Shown one piece after another: positions 55,841 to 63,403 of a stretch of 64,000 nucleotides of DNA. Within the stretch, counting starts at the first letter, position 1, and each line of letters begins with the position of its first letter. The notes beneath the pieces are model-generated. The model saw nothing but the letters and a program-made list of their open reading frames with translations, ran no database searches and was not told the DNA's origin. The DNA comes from Pseudomonas entomophila (lineage in GTDB: Bacteria > Pseudomonadota > Gammaproteobacteria > Pseudomonadales > Pseudomonadaceae), in contig NZ_CP070982.1 of assembly GCF_018417595.1 (NCBI RefSeq), forward strand, positions 1,947,501 to 2,011,500, read 5' to 3'. Both the position numbers and the translations under genes were made by a program.

Positions 55841-56269
55841 GTGCAAGGACTTAAACGCAAACTGGTCTATGTGACCTTCTACGAACTCATCGGCCTGTGC
55901 ATGTCGACCCTGGGGCTGGCCTACCTGTCCGACACCCAGGCCTCGCACACCGGCCCGCTGGCGGTGATGATCACCACCATCGCCATGGCCTGGAACCTCA
56001 TCTACAACAGCCTGTTCGAGTGGTGGGAGAGCCGCCAGGCCAAGCGCGGGCGCAGCCTGGCGCGGCGGGTGGCGCATGCCATCGGCTTCCAGCTGACCCT
56101 GGTGGTGTACCTGATCCCGCTGATCGCCTGGTGGCTGGACATGACCCTGCTGGAGGCGCTGCTGGTGGACATGGCGTTCATCATCCTGGTGCCGTGCTAC
56201 ACCTTCGTCTACAACTGGGCGTTCGACCGCATCTTCGGCCTGCCGGCCGCGGCCATGGCCACTGCCTGA
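55841..56269 (+). CDS. PACE family efflux transporter (AceI-like)
   Basis: 142 residues from a GTG start, four membrane helices in two tandem BTP repeats. The conserved Glu is in the first helix (VTFYELIGLCMSTLGLAYLS); other marks are WNLIYNSLFEWWE and FVYNWAFDRIFGLPA. PACE proteins export biocides such as chlorhexidine and natural polyamine-like amines. It is divergent from the LysR gene. Confidence 0.88.
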   Translation: MQGLKRKLVYVTFYELIGLCMSTLGLAYLSDTQASHTGPLAVMITTIAMAWNLIYNSLFEWWESRQAKRGRSLARRVAHAIGFQLTLVVYLIPLIAWWLDMTLLEALLVDMAFIILVPCYTFVYNWAFDRIFGLPAAAMATA

Positions 56270-56284
56270 GCTTGACGATCGGAT

Positions 56285-56372
56285 CTGCAGGAGCGGCTTC
56301 AGCCGCGATGCATTCGCCGCAGTGTGTGGCACCCGCTGTGCGGGTGATCGCGGCTGAAGCCGCTCCTACAGG
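56285..56372. repeat. REP pair
   Basis: CTGCAGGAGCGGCTTCAGCC... and ...GGCTGAAGCCGCTCCTACAG around a CACCCGC-type inner hairpin. It lies between the convergent PACE and lipoprotein genes. Confidence 0.85.
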
Positions 56373-56383
56373 AACCCGTCGAG

Positions 56384-57400
56384 TCAATTCGGCAGGCGAA
56401 TCAGCAAAGGCTCCTGTGACCGACTTTCGAGCAAACTGTCCTCCACCTGCCCCGACAGGTAATACACCCCCGCCATGGCCCCGCTCTGGCGGTTCTCCAT
56501 CAGCTCCTGCCATTCCTCGTTCAGCGCCACATTGAGGATCACCCGCAACTGCTCGACCATCTGCGGTTGTTCGCGGTCATGGGTGATGAGCCCATAGCCG
56601 GCGGCCGCCACCGAGATCAACGCCCCCGCCGCCTTGCCCACGGCCGCGGCGACGGCGCTGGCGGCCCCGCGCGGGGCGAGGGTGGCGCCGAGTTTTTCGC
56701 TGGCCCGGGTGGCTACCGACGACAGGCCAGCCTCGGTCTGCCCGGGCGCCTTTGCTGCCAGCTGGTGCAGTTGTTGACGAAGTGACTGCCAGGCCGGCTG
56801 CTGGTCCAGCGACTTGGCCCGGAGCAATTGGTAAAGCGTGGCATTGCGCGCCTCGGGCGGCCCCAGGGCGATGGCCTGGATATGGTTCAGGCGTTGGCTG
56901 AACTGCTCGGGCGGGGCGTTGTAGCGCTGGATGATCTCGGGCAGTTGCTGGCCGAGCAGTTGCAGGTACAGCTCGCTGGCGCGATCGCGGATGATCTCGG
57001 GGTTGATCTGTTCGGCCACCGGTTCGATCACCCGGTCGTGGTATTGCTCCTGCAGGTACAGGGCCAGGCGCTTTTCCGGTGGTTCGTTGCCGCTGTTCAT
57101 CTTGTACCAGGCCACCTTGAGGGTGAGCCATTGCTGGGTCCAGTAGCCGGTGAACCAAGGGATGAAGTCGTTCTCGGTGCGTTGCTGCACCTGTTGTTTC
57201 CATACCCGCATGGAGCGCCGGGCATAGTCGTTGGCCGAGCCTGCGGCGGCGGCCGAAGCCTCGATGATGTCCTGGTCGATGCGTTGCCAGACGGCAGGGG
57301 GGAGGTTTTGCGGCGGGGGCGGGGCAGGTGGGCGTTTTCCGGCGCAGCCGGCGAGGGCCAGCAGCAGGCAGAGCGGGAATGCCACGAGGAGGGATTTCAC
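56384..57400 (-). CDS. lipoprotein of unknown function
   Basis: 338 residues. Signal with lipobox LALAGC (Cys near residue 19), a Pro-rich linker KRPPAPPPPQNLPP, then a mainly helical body (YARRSMRVWKQQVQQRTEND, FIPWFTGYWTQQWLTLKVAW) and a hydrophobic Ala-rich segment near residue 245-270 that could insert into membrane. No family was recognised. The last residues SLLESRSQEPLLIRLPN reach close to a REP pair. Confidence 0.7.
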   Translation of the reverse strand: MKSLLVAFPLCLLLALAGCAGKRPPAPPPPQNLPPAVWQRIDQDIIEASAAAAGSANDYARRSMRVWKQQVQQRTENDFIPWFTGYWTQQWLTLKVAWYKMNSGNEPPEKRLALYLQEQYHDRVIEPVAEQINPEIIRDRASELYLQLLGQQLPEIIQRYNAPPEQFSQRLNHIQAIALGPPEARNATLYQLLRAKSLDQQPAWQSLRQQLHQLAAKAPGQTEAGLSSVATRASEKLGATLAPRGAASAVAAAVGKAAGALISVAAAGYGLITHDREQPQMVEQLRVILNVALNEEWQELMENRQSGAMAGVYYLSGQVEDSLLESRSQEPLLIRLPN

Positions 57401-57467
57401 GTGGATTGCCTCCTTGGTAAGAGGCCGCGGGTGATTTATCCGAAGTATAGGTTGGGCCTGAGGGCCT

Positions 57468-57532
57468 CATCGCGGGTAAACCCGCTCCTACAGGTACTGC
57501 GCAATACCCGCGATGGGCCGCGAAGCGGCCCC
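57468..57532. repeat. mixed REP-like element
   Basis: CATCGCGGGTAAACCCGCTC CTACAG followed by CGATGGGCCGCGAAGCGGCC. Two different hairpin types stand side by side, upstream of the lipoprotein gene and downstream of the GNAT gene. Confidence 0.6.
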
Positions 57533-57554
57533 TTTGCAGGCTTGAATGACATGT

Positions 57555-57998
57555 TCAGCCCTCCAGTTCAAGGTGCAGCAGCGGATAGGGATCACCCTGC
57601 CCATCCACCTCGGATCGCCCGGCCTGGACAAACCCCTGTTTCAGATAGAACCCCACCGCCTGCGGGTTCTGTTCGTTGACATCGACCTCACGTACGTCCA
57701 GCTCACTGACCACGCTGCCCAGCAGCGCCTTGCCGATGCCCTGGCCGCGGCAGGCCGGATCGATGAACAGCATTTCCAGTTTGCCGTCGTGCACGCCGGC
57801 AAACCCTTGGATGCGTCCGTCGTGGTCACGCCAGGCGCGCAGTTCGACGAAGCCCAGGTATTGCTCCCTTACTAGCGGGCGCAGGCGTTCTATATAGCCT
57901 TCGGGCAAAAAGTCGTGGGTCGCCCGTACCGAGGCTTCCCAAAGCTCGGCGAGGCGGTCGTAGTGTTCCGTGCTCACTGGCACGATGCTGTGGTCCAT
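57555..57998 (-). CDS. GNAT family N-acetyltransferase
   Basis: 147 residues starting MDHSIVPVSTEHYDRLAELW. Conserved features are SVRATHDFLPEGYIERL, the CoA loop CRGQGIGKALLG and DVNEQNPQAVGFYLKQGF. Similar to YjaB-type acetyltransferases; substrate unknown. The frame extends to 58124 without homology. Confidence 0.85.
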   Translation of the reverse strand: MDHSIVPVSTEHYDRLAELWEASVRATHDFLPEGYIERLRPLVREQYLGFVELRAWRDHDGRIQGFAGVHDGKLEMLFIDPACRGQGIGKALLGSVVSELDVREVDVNEQNPQAVGFYLKQGFVQAGRSEVDGQGDPYPLLHLELEG

Positions 57999-58113
57999 AT
58001 TGTCTCCAGATGAAAAGTGCTTCGAGGTGTTCGCACATTCACGCGACATGGTACTGATCTGACAAGCCACTGCGCTATGCTCGCACCCTCGGTCCTTCAC
58101 TTCGGAGGCATGC

Positions 58114-58695
58114 GTGACAGCCACCCCGGTTCCCTACGCCGACGCCCTGCTGCTGGTGGATGTGCAATGCGCGTTCATGCAAGGCCCGGACGCCGTGCCA
58201 GGCCACCTGGCGCTGCAGTCGAGCATCGCCCGTCTATTGGCCCGGGCGCGCGCGGCCGGCGTACCGGTGATCTTCCTGCAGAACGACGGCGCCCCCGGTA
58301 CGCCGGATGCTCCGCACAGCGCCGGTTGGTCGCTGTACTTTCCGCCAGCCCGAGGCGAGCACGTGCTGTTCAAGTGCGAGGATGATGGGTTCGCCGACAC
58401 GCGGTTGGAAGCGCTGTTGCGTGAGTTGGGCGTCCACAGTCTGGCCCTTTGTGGCCTGCTCTCGGAAATGTGCCTGGCCGCCACCGCCCGCGCCGCGCTG
58501 CAGCGGGGTTTCCAGGTATCGTTGCCACACGACGCCCACGCCACCTACGACGTGCCGCCCGGTCCGGGTGGCTCGCCGGGTGTGCCCGCAGCCCTTGCGG
58601 CGCGGGCAGCAGAGTGGTCGCTGGGCGATGAAGTGCGGATCCTGCCGGGTGTGGACGCCGTGCTGTTCAGCTTGGCCAGCACGGCAGGCAGTTGA
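58114..58695 (+). CDS. isochorismatase-like cysteine hydrolase
   Basis: 193 residues from a GTG start after CGGAGG. The triad is present: D16 (LLVDVQCAF), K87 (LFKCEDDGF) and C120 (SEMCLAAT), which makes it an active cysteine hydrolase of the nicotinamidase/isochorismatase group and not a non-catalytic relative. The substrate is unknown; streptothricin- or nicotinamidase-type amide hydrolysis is possible. It is divergent from the GNAT gene. Confidence 0.83.
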   Translation: MTATPVPYADALLLVDVQCAFMQGPDAVPGHLALQSSIARLLARARAAGVPVIFLQNDGAPGTPDAPHSAGWSLYFPPARGEHVLFKCEDDGFADTRLEALLRELGVHSLALCGLLSEMCLAATARAALQRGFQVSLPHDAHATYDVPPGPGGSPGVPAALAARAAEWSLGDEVRILPGVDAVLFSLASTAGS

Positions 58696-58748
58696 TGTCG
58701 CAGTGACCGTACGCCGGCCGGTCTTCCCTGGACCTGGCCTTGAGGTGT

Positions 58749-59720
58749 TCAGACCATGACTTGATACGGGGTATAGGACCAGTCCTGCGCCAATGTGATC
58801 TTACCGGTCTGCGGCTCGAGGATCTTCAGGTGGCCATCCAGGTCGAGAAACAGGTTCACGACGTGTGCGTCGGTACCGCTCGAGCCCGCGATCCAGCCCA
58901 CCGCGTAAGGGTGGCTCGCGTTGTTGTGGTAAGCGTCGAGCGAGGCCTGGCCCTTGTAGACGAAGGCGAAATCGTCGCAGTCGAAGCTCTCGCTGCGCCA
59001 ACGGCAACGTCCCAGTCCCGAGTCCTTCCAGATCTGCCGGGCGTGGTGTGACGAGATGGCTTGGTAGGCAGTGTCGACTTCAAAGAGCGCGTCAGTTGGG
59101 AGGCAGGGCCAGGTAGCCTTGATGAGGTCGAACAGGCCATTGCCGGAAACATGGTAACGGTGCAGCGTGAAACGCGTTGGTCCCTTCCCAGGGTTTGCCA
59201 GGTACAGCCAGTCCCAGTTGCTGCCACCTGCCTTGAAGGCTTTGCGTTCACCGTCGATTTCAATTTCCAGTGTGAATTGATGAGCGGTACTCCCACTGGC
59301 GATGGGGCTCAAGGTGAGCCTGGGGTAGCCGGGCCAGCGTTGGCCGGAGGCGAAAAGCCATGGGTCGCCGCCGATGGGGCCATTGGCATAAAGGCTCCAG
59401 GATTGGTCTTTCGCATAGACATTCAAGGCGGGAGGGCTATCAGGCCCTGAGGATGATGCCGCGATATGAAGCACGTCCGAGTTGTACGTGTCGAAATCTC
59501 CCAGATAGGCCCAGCCCCACGATTCCTTCTGTTCGGCGCACAAGACACGACCGTACTCGTCAAAGAGCACATAGGACTCGTCGCTTGCCAGCGCGTCCAA
59601 GGGTATCGATACGCTGAGTTCACCGTCAGCCGGGCTCGGCTTTGGTGAGGGGACCGTTTCGGGTGGCCTCCCCGCGGGCAAGTGGGTATCTGCTTGTAGG
59701 GGTGGTTCGGTCGTGTTCAT
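58749..59720 (-). CDS. protein with MOA-lectin-type papain-like C-terminal domain
   Basis: 323 residues, no signal peptide; an N-terminal Pro-rich lead (1-35), a beta-rich domain (36-190) and a C-terminal part with FDCDDFAFVYKG (C248), GTDAHVVNLFLDLDG (H286) and KILEPQTGKI (E302). Cys-His-Glu in this order and spacing matches the calcium-dependent protease half of the Marasmius oreades agglutinin family, found also in some Pseudomonas as MOA-related proteins. The N-terminal domain is unfamiliar and might bind a glycan or partner. It could be an anti-eukaryote or anti-predator factor; this is inference. Confidence 0.55.
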   Translation of the reverse strand: MNTTEPPLQADTHLPAGRPPETVPSPKPSPADGELSVSIPLDALASDESYVLFDEYGRVLCAEQKESWGWAYLGDFDTYNSDVLHIAASSSGPDSPPALNVYAKDQSWSLYANGPIGGDPWLFASGQRWPGYPRLTLSPIASGSTAHQFTLEIEIDGERKAFKAGGSNWDWLYLANPGKGPTRFTLHRYHVSGNGLFDLIKATWPCLPTDALFEVDTAYQAISSHHARQIWKDSGLGRCRWRSESFDCDDFAFVYKGQASLDAYHNNASHPYAVGWIAGSSGTDAHVVNLFLDLDGHLKILEPQTGKITLAQDWSYTPYQVMV

Positions 59721-59794
59721 TGGGCGCGTGGGTCCGGCAAGCCCGACGGGATGTCGAGGTGGTGTGGAGTCTCGCCCGGATCACCGCGCCTTGA

Positions 59795-60499
59795 TCATCC
59801 GGCACCGCTTCCCTCGGGCACATCCAGTTCAAGCTTGGCTTCCAGGCGGTCCAGGTGCTCATGCATCAGCGCCAGTGCTCCTGTGCCGTCGCCGCGCTCC
59901 ACCGCGTCGATGATCGCCGCATGCTCCTGCCAGGCACAGTGCTCGCAACAGGGCGATTCGTAGCGGGCAATGATCAGCGAGGTCATCGGCACCAGGCCAT
60001 TGAGAAAGCGCGCCAGCGGTACATTGGCGGCCATCTGCGCCAGCTTCAGGTGGAACTCGCCGCCCAGGCGGATTGCCGTGCAGCGCTGGCCCTGCTCATG
60101 ATGCTGACGTTCGCGCTCCACCAACTGGCGCAACTGGCGGATCTGCGCTGGCCGGGCACGCTGGGTGGCCAACCCGATCAATGTGGTCTCGGCCAGGCGC
60201 CGGGCACTGAGCACCTGGCGCGCCTGCTGTGGATCGGGCGCCGCCAGTTGCGCGGTGTGGCTGGGACGCTGCACGATCACCTGCTGGTCGGACAGGCGCC
60301 CGAGCACCCGGCGGATCACCGTGCGGCTGACCCCGAAGGCATTGCCGAGGGCCTGCTCGGGCAGGGCGGTGCCCGGTGGCAGGCGCTGTTCGAGGATGGC
60401 GTCGAACAGGCGCGGGTAGATCTGCTCGGCCGACAGGCGGGTTTCACCTGCGCCGAGCAGGGCGGGCAGGCGGGGGGCGGCTTGGGCGCAGGCGGTCAT
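59795..60499 (-). CDS. GntR family transcriptional regulator (FCD domain)
   Basis: 234 residues. N-terminal winged helix (AILEQRLPPGTALPEQALGN, FGVSRTVIRRVLGRL) and helical FCD ligand domain with His ligands for a metal (GGEFHLKLA, WQEHAAIIDAV). It follows the next GntR gene on the same strand after 22 bases and may be cotranscribed. The ligand is unknown. Confidence 0.83.
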   Translation of the reverse strand: MTACAQAAPRLPALLGAGETRLSAEQIYPRLFDAILEQRLPPGTALPEQALGNAFGVSRTVIRRVLGRLSDQQVIVQRPSHTAQLAAPDPQQARQVLSARRLAETTLIGLATQRARPAQIRQLRQLVERERQHHEQGQRCTAIRLGGEFHLKLAQMAANVPLARFLNGLVPMTSLIIARYESPCCEHCAWQEHAAIIDAVERGDGTGALALMHEHLDRLEAKLELDVPEGSGAG

Positions 60500-60521
60500 G
60501 GTCGCTCTCCTTCTTCTTTAT

Positions 60522-61223
60522 TCAGGTGCCCGGCTGGTCGTCCGGAATGTTCAGGGCGATGCCCATGCGCTGACCTTCGGCGAGAATGTGCAGGCGCATC
60601 TGCTGGCTGGCCTTGGCGCTGTTGCGCTCGCGGATGGCCCGCACCACGGCCTCGTTCTCGCTCAGGCGCGCGGCCAGGTGTTCGGGCGAGTTGCGCAGCA
60701 TCTCGGCGCTTTGCTTGAGGGCATTGCCGGTCTGCTGCACCACGCTCTGGAAGATCGGGTTGGTGGTGAGGGCGAACAGCGCCTCGTGGAAGGCGATATA
60801 GGCATTGATGCCGGCTTCGCTGTCGCAGGCGTCGAGGGCCTCGCGCATGTCCATCAGGGTCAGGCGCAGTTGGCCGATGTCCTGGTTGCCCGCCGACTGC
60901 GCGACCAGCCCAGCGATGAAGGGTTCGAGGGTGTAGCGCAGTTCGAGCACGTCGGCCAGGCTGGCGGCGGCGATGGCCTCCGGCTCTTCGGCCTGGACGC
61001 TTTCTGTGTCCAGCACCAGCACGCCTTTGCCCGGCATCGAGCGCACCAGGCCCAGGGTTTCCAGCACGATGACCGCCTCGCGCAGGCTGGGGCGGCTGAT
61101 GCCCAGTTGCTCGGCCAGCTCGCGCTGGCCGGGCAGCATGTCGCCGCTGCGCCATTGGCCGCGGGCCAGGGCCTGGCGGAGTTTCTCCACCACTGAATTG
61201 ACTACCGTCGACGAGCTGATCAC
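60522..61223 (-). CDS. GntR/FadR-subfamily regulator, likely of the dctA-like gene
   Basis: 233 residues from a GTG start with AAGGAG. HTH with PGQRELAEQLGISRPSLREA, FCD domain with LRYTLEPFIAGL, YIAFHEALFALT and MRLHILAEGQRM. The LldR/PdhR-like HTH fits the TGGTNNNACC sites found before the symporter gene. It lies 70 bases downstream of that gene on the same strand. Confidence 0.83.
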   Translation of the reverse strand: MISSSTVVNSVVEKLRQALARGQWRSGDMLPGQRELAEQLGISRPSLREAVIVLETLGLVRSMPGKGVLVLDTESVQAEEPEAIAAASLADVLELRYTLEPFIAGLVAQSAGNQDIGQLRLTLMDMREALDACDSEAGINAYIAFHEALFALTTNPIFQSVVQQTGNALKQSAEMLRNSPEHLAARLSENEAVVRAIRERNSAKASQQMRLHILAEGQRMGIALNIPDDQPGT

Positions 61224-61263
61224 GTTTCGCTCCTTGGTTGACGCTGCATCTTCGCGTCTGGCG

Positions 61264-61284
61264 GGCCGGCGCCGGGCGCCGGCC
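61264..61284. terminator. GC-rich hairpin after the symporter gene
   Basis: GGCCGGCGCC, one base, GGCGCCGGCC. It lies between the symporter stop and the regulator start, so it probably attenuates read-through; no U-run. Confidence 0.5.
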
Positions 61285-61293
61285 TCGCGTGGC

Positions 61294-62604
61294 TCAGAAT
61301 TCCTGTTGATGGGGTTGGCCCTGCTTGCGGGTTATCGGCGCGAAGCCTGGTTTGTTGGCCAGTACATTGTGCGCACGCTCCAGGTCGATATCTTTCTCCC
61401 AACGCGCGATGGCCACGGTGGCGACGCAGTTGCCGATCAGGTTGGTCAGCGCCCGGCCGATGCCCATGAACCAGTCCACCGCCAGCACCAGCACCAGGCC
61501 CACCACCGGGATCGCCGGCACGGCGGTCAGGGTGGCGGCGAGAATCACCAGGGCCGAGCCTGGGATGCCGTGGGCGCCCTTGGAAGTCACCAGCGACACC
61601 AGCAGGATGGTCAGCAGGTCGGTCATGGCCAGCGGTGTGCCGGTGGCGTTGGCGATGAACACGATGGCCAGGGTGAGGTAGATGGAGAAGCCATCGAGGT
61701 TGAACGAATAGCCGGTGGGGATCACCAGGCCGACGGTGGAGCTGCCGATGCCCAGGTGCTCGAGCTTGCGCATCACCTGGGGCAGCACGGCGTCGGACGA
61801 GGCGGTACCGAGCACGATGGTCAGCTCTTCGCGCAGGTATTTGATGAAGGGCAGCAGCTTGAGGCCGGAAATACGCATCACTGTACCGAGAACGATCAGC
61901 ACGAAACCGGCGCAGGTCAGGTAGAACAGCGCCACCAGGCCTCCCAGGTGTTGCAGCGAGCTCAGGCCATATTTGCTGGTGGTGAAGGCAATGGCGCCGA
62001 ACACGCCGATGGGGGCCAGGCGCACGATCATGCCCATGATGCGGAACACCACATGGCTCAGTTCGTTGATCAGCCGCGAGATGCCCGAGGCCGATTCACC
62101 GACCAGGTTCAGCGCGCTGCCGAACAGCACCGAGAACAGCAGCACCTGGAGGATGTTGTTGTCGGCGAAGGCGCCGACCACCGAAGTCGGGATCAGGTCC
62201 ATCAGGAACGTGGCCGTGCCGTGGATGTGCTGGCCGCGCTCGGCGAGGGCTCCGGCATCGGCGCTGGACAGCTGCTCCAGGTGGATGTTGGCGCCGCTGC
62301 CGATGCCGCTGCTGAAGGCGAATACCAGGCCGATCACCAGCGCCAGGGTGGTCAGCACTTCGAAGTAGATCACTGACTTGAGGCCGATCCGCCCGACCTT
62401 CTTCAAGTCGCCGGCGCCGGAAATGCCGCTGACCACCACGCAGAACACGATCAGGCCGATGAGCATCTTGATCAGCTTGATGAAGCCGTCACCCAGGGGT
62501 TTGAGTTGTAGAGAAAGGTCGGGGAAGCTCAGGCCGCAGACGATGCCGAGGGCAAGGCCGAGCACTACCTGGAGGAAGATCGAACGCGAACACCATTTGA
62601 GCAT
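61294..62604 (-). CDS. dicarboxylate/amino acid:cation symporter (DctA family)
   Basis: 436 residues starting MLKWCSRSIFLQVVLGLALG. Eight helices plus re-entrant loops, with signatures GLIVFCVVVSGISGAGDLKK, the serine-rich TASSDAVLP motif, the NLDG motif in PTGYSFNLDGFSIY and GIPGSALVILAAT. It takes up C4-dicarboxylates or acidic amino acids with protons or sodium. The frame is open to 62730, but the family starts at 62604; this ATG has no clear ribosome site. Two operator-like sites lie upstream. Confidence 0.88.
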   Translation of the reverse strand: MLKWCSRSIFLQVVLGLALGIVCGLSFPDLSLQLKPLGDGFIKLIKMLIGLIVFCVVVSGISGAGDLKKVGRIGLKSVIYFEVLTTLALVIGLVFAFSSGIGSGANIHLEQLSSADAGALAERGQHIHGTATFLMDLIPTSVVGAFADNNILQVLLFSVLFGSALNLVGESASGISRLINELSHVVFRIMGMIVRLAPIGVFGAIAFTTSKYGLSSLQHLGGLVALFYLTCAGFVLIVLGTVMRISGLKLLPFIKYLREELTIVLGTASSDAVLPQVMRKLEHLGIGSSTVGLVIPTGYSFNLDGFSIYLTLAIVFIANATGTPLAMTDLLTILLVSLVTSKGAHGIPGSALVILAATLTAVPAIPVVGLVLVLAVDWFMGIGRALTNLIGNCVATVAIARWEKDIDLERAHNVLANKPGFAPITRKQGQPHQQEF

Positions 62605-62675
62605 GGGAGGAGTCTCTGGTCGGTGTCCTTGCCCCCCAGCCACACGGAGCGAAAGAGTGCAGGACTTAATTATTG

Positions 62676-62687
62676 TGGTCTTACCGG
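62676..62687. promoter_or_regulatory. GntR/FadR-type operator-like site 1
   Basis: TGGTCTTACCGG, matching the TGGTNNNACC core used by PdhR/LldR-type regulators, 72 bp before the symporter ATG. Confidence 0.5.
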
Positions 62688-62750
62688 TTTGTTCACTGCG
62701 AGGGCCATGAAACGCCGAAATTTTCGACATTGCAAGGTTTTTTGGCCTGA

Positions 62751-62762
62751 CCGGTATGACCA
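62751..62762. promoter_or_regulatory. GntR/FadR-type operator-like site 2
   Basis: CCGGTATGACCA, on the other strand TGGTCATACCGG. It shares nine of twelve bases, including TGGT and ACCGG, with site 1 and is 75 bp from it. Confidence 0.5.
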
Positions 62763-62812
62763 GTTGTGGTGCGTCGACGGAGAACCTGCTCTAGCGTGGT
62801 GCACGGGGGATT

Positions 62813-63127
62813 TCAGGGTTTGGACAGGGCCTGATCGACGGCAGCGATCAGCTTGCCAAGGTCCTTGGGCGGGGCGTTGTGGATGACGCCGAACAGGTAG
62901 GCGCGTTGCTCTTCTTCGTCGTCCGGCTCGGCGAAAAAGACTTTGGGTTTCACCCCCAGCGCTTCGGCGAAGTTCATCAGCGCCTCGATGCTGGGGGTGT
63001 ACGTGCCGGTTTCGAAGCGGCTTATGGTCTTGGGGTCGAAGCCGGTGCGCTCGCCCAGTTGCGCCTGCGTGAGGCTCGCCAGCTTGCGGTAGCGGCGCAG
63101 GGCAGGGCCGAGGCCTGTTCTGGTCAT
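62813..63127 (-). CDS. XRE family transcriptional regulator
   Basis: 104 residues. Helix-turn-helix LTQAQLGERTGFDPKTISRF followed by ETGTYTPSIEALMNFAEALG, then a short acidic C-terminal part (EPDDEEEQRAYLFGVI). It probably represses itself or a neighbour; the partner is unknown. It is divergent from the PAS chemoreceptor gene. The gap between them (63128-63403) shows CGATATCTATCG at 63160-63171, a possible operator, and nothing else. Confidence 0.82.
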   Translation of the reverse strand: MTRTGLGPALRRYRKLASLTQAQLGERTGFDPKTISRFETGTYTPSIEALMNFAEALGVKPKVFFAEPDDEEEQRAYLFGVIHNAPPKDLGKLIAAVDQALSKP

Positions 63128-63403
63128 CGCTTAATTCCCATTTAGAATCAAGCACTTAACGATATCTATCGATGCAGTGCAACGCCATGATTCATCACCT
63201 TTATTTGCAAAGTGTGATGGAATTCGTAGAATTCGCCGCTTTGATTGGTCAGCCATTCAAGCAATTGTCCAAGGTGATCCGGCCATCCGCCGGCTTGCGT
63301 GCGCCTGTTGTCGAACATTGGAACTGATCCGGGATGAACGGTTCCGGCGCCCCTGGCCACCGGCCAGGCCACCCGTCGGACCGCCTATGAAGGGAGTCTC
63401 ATC

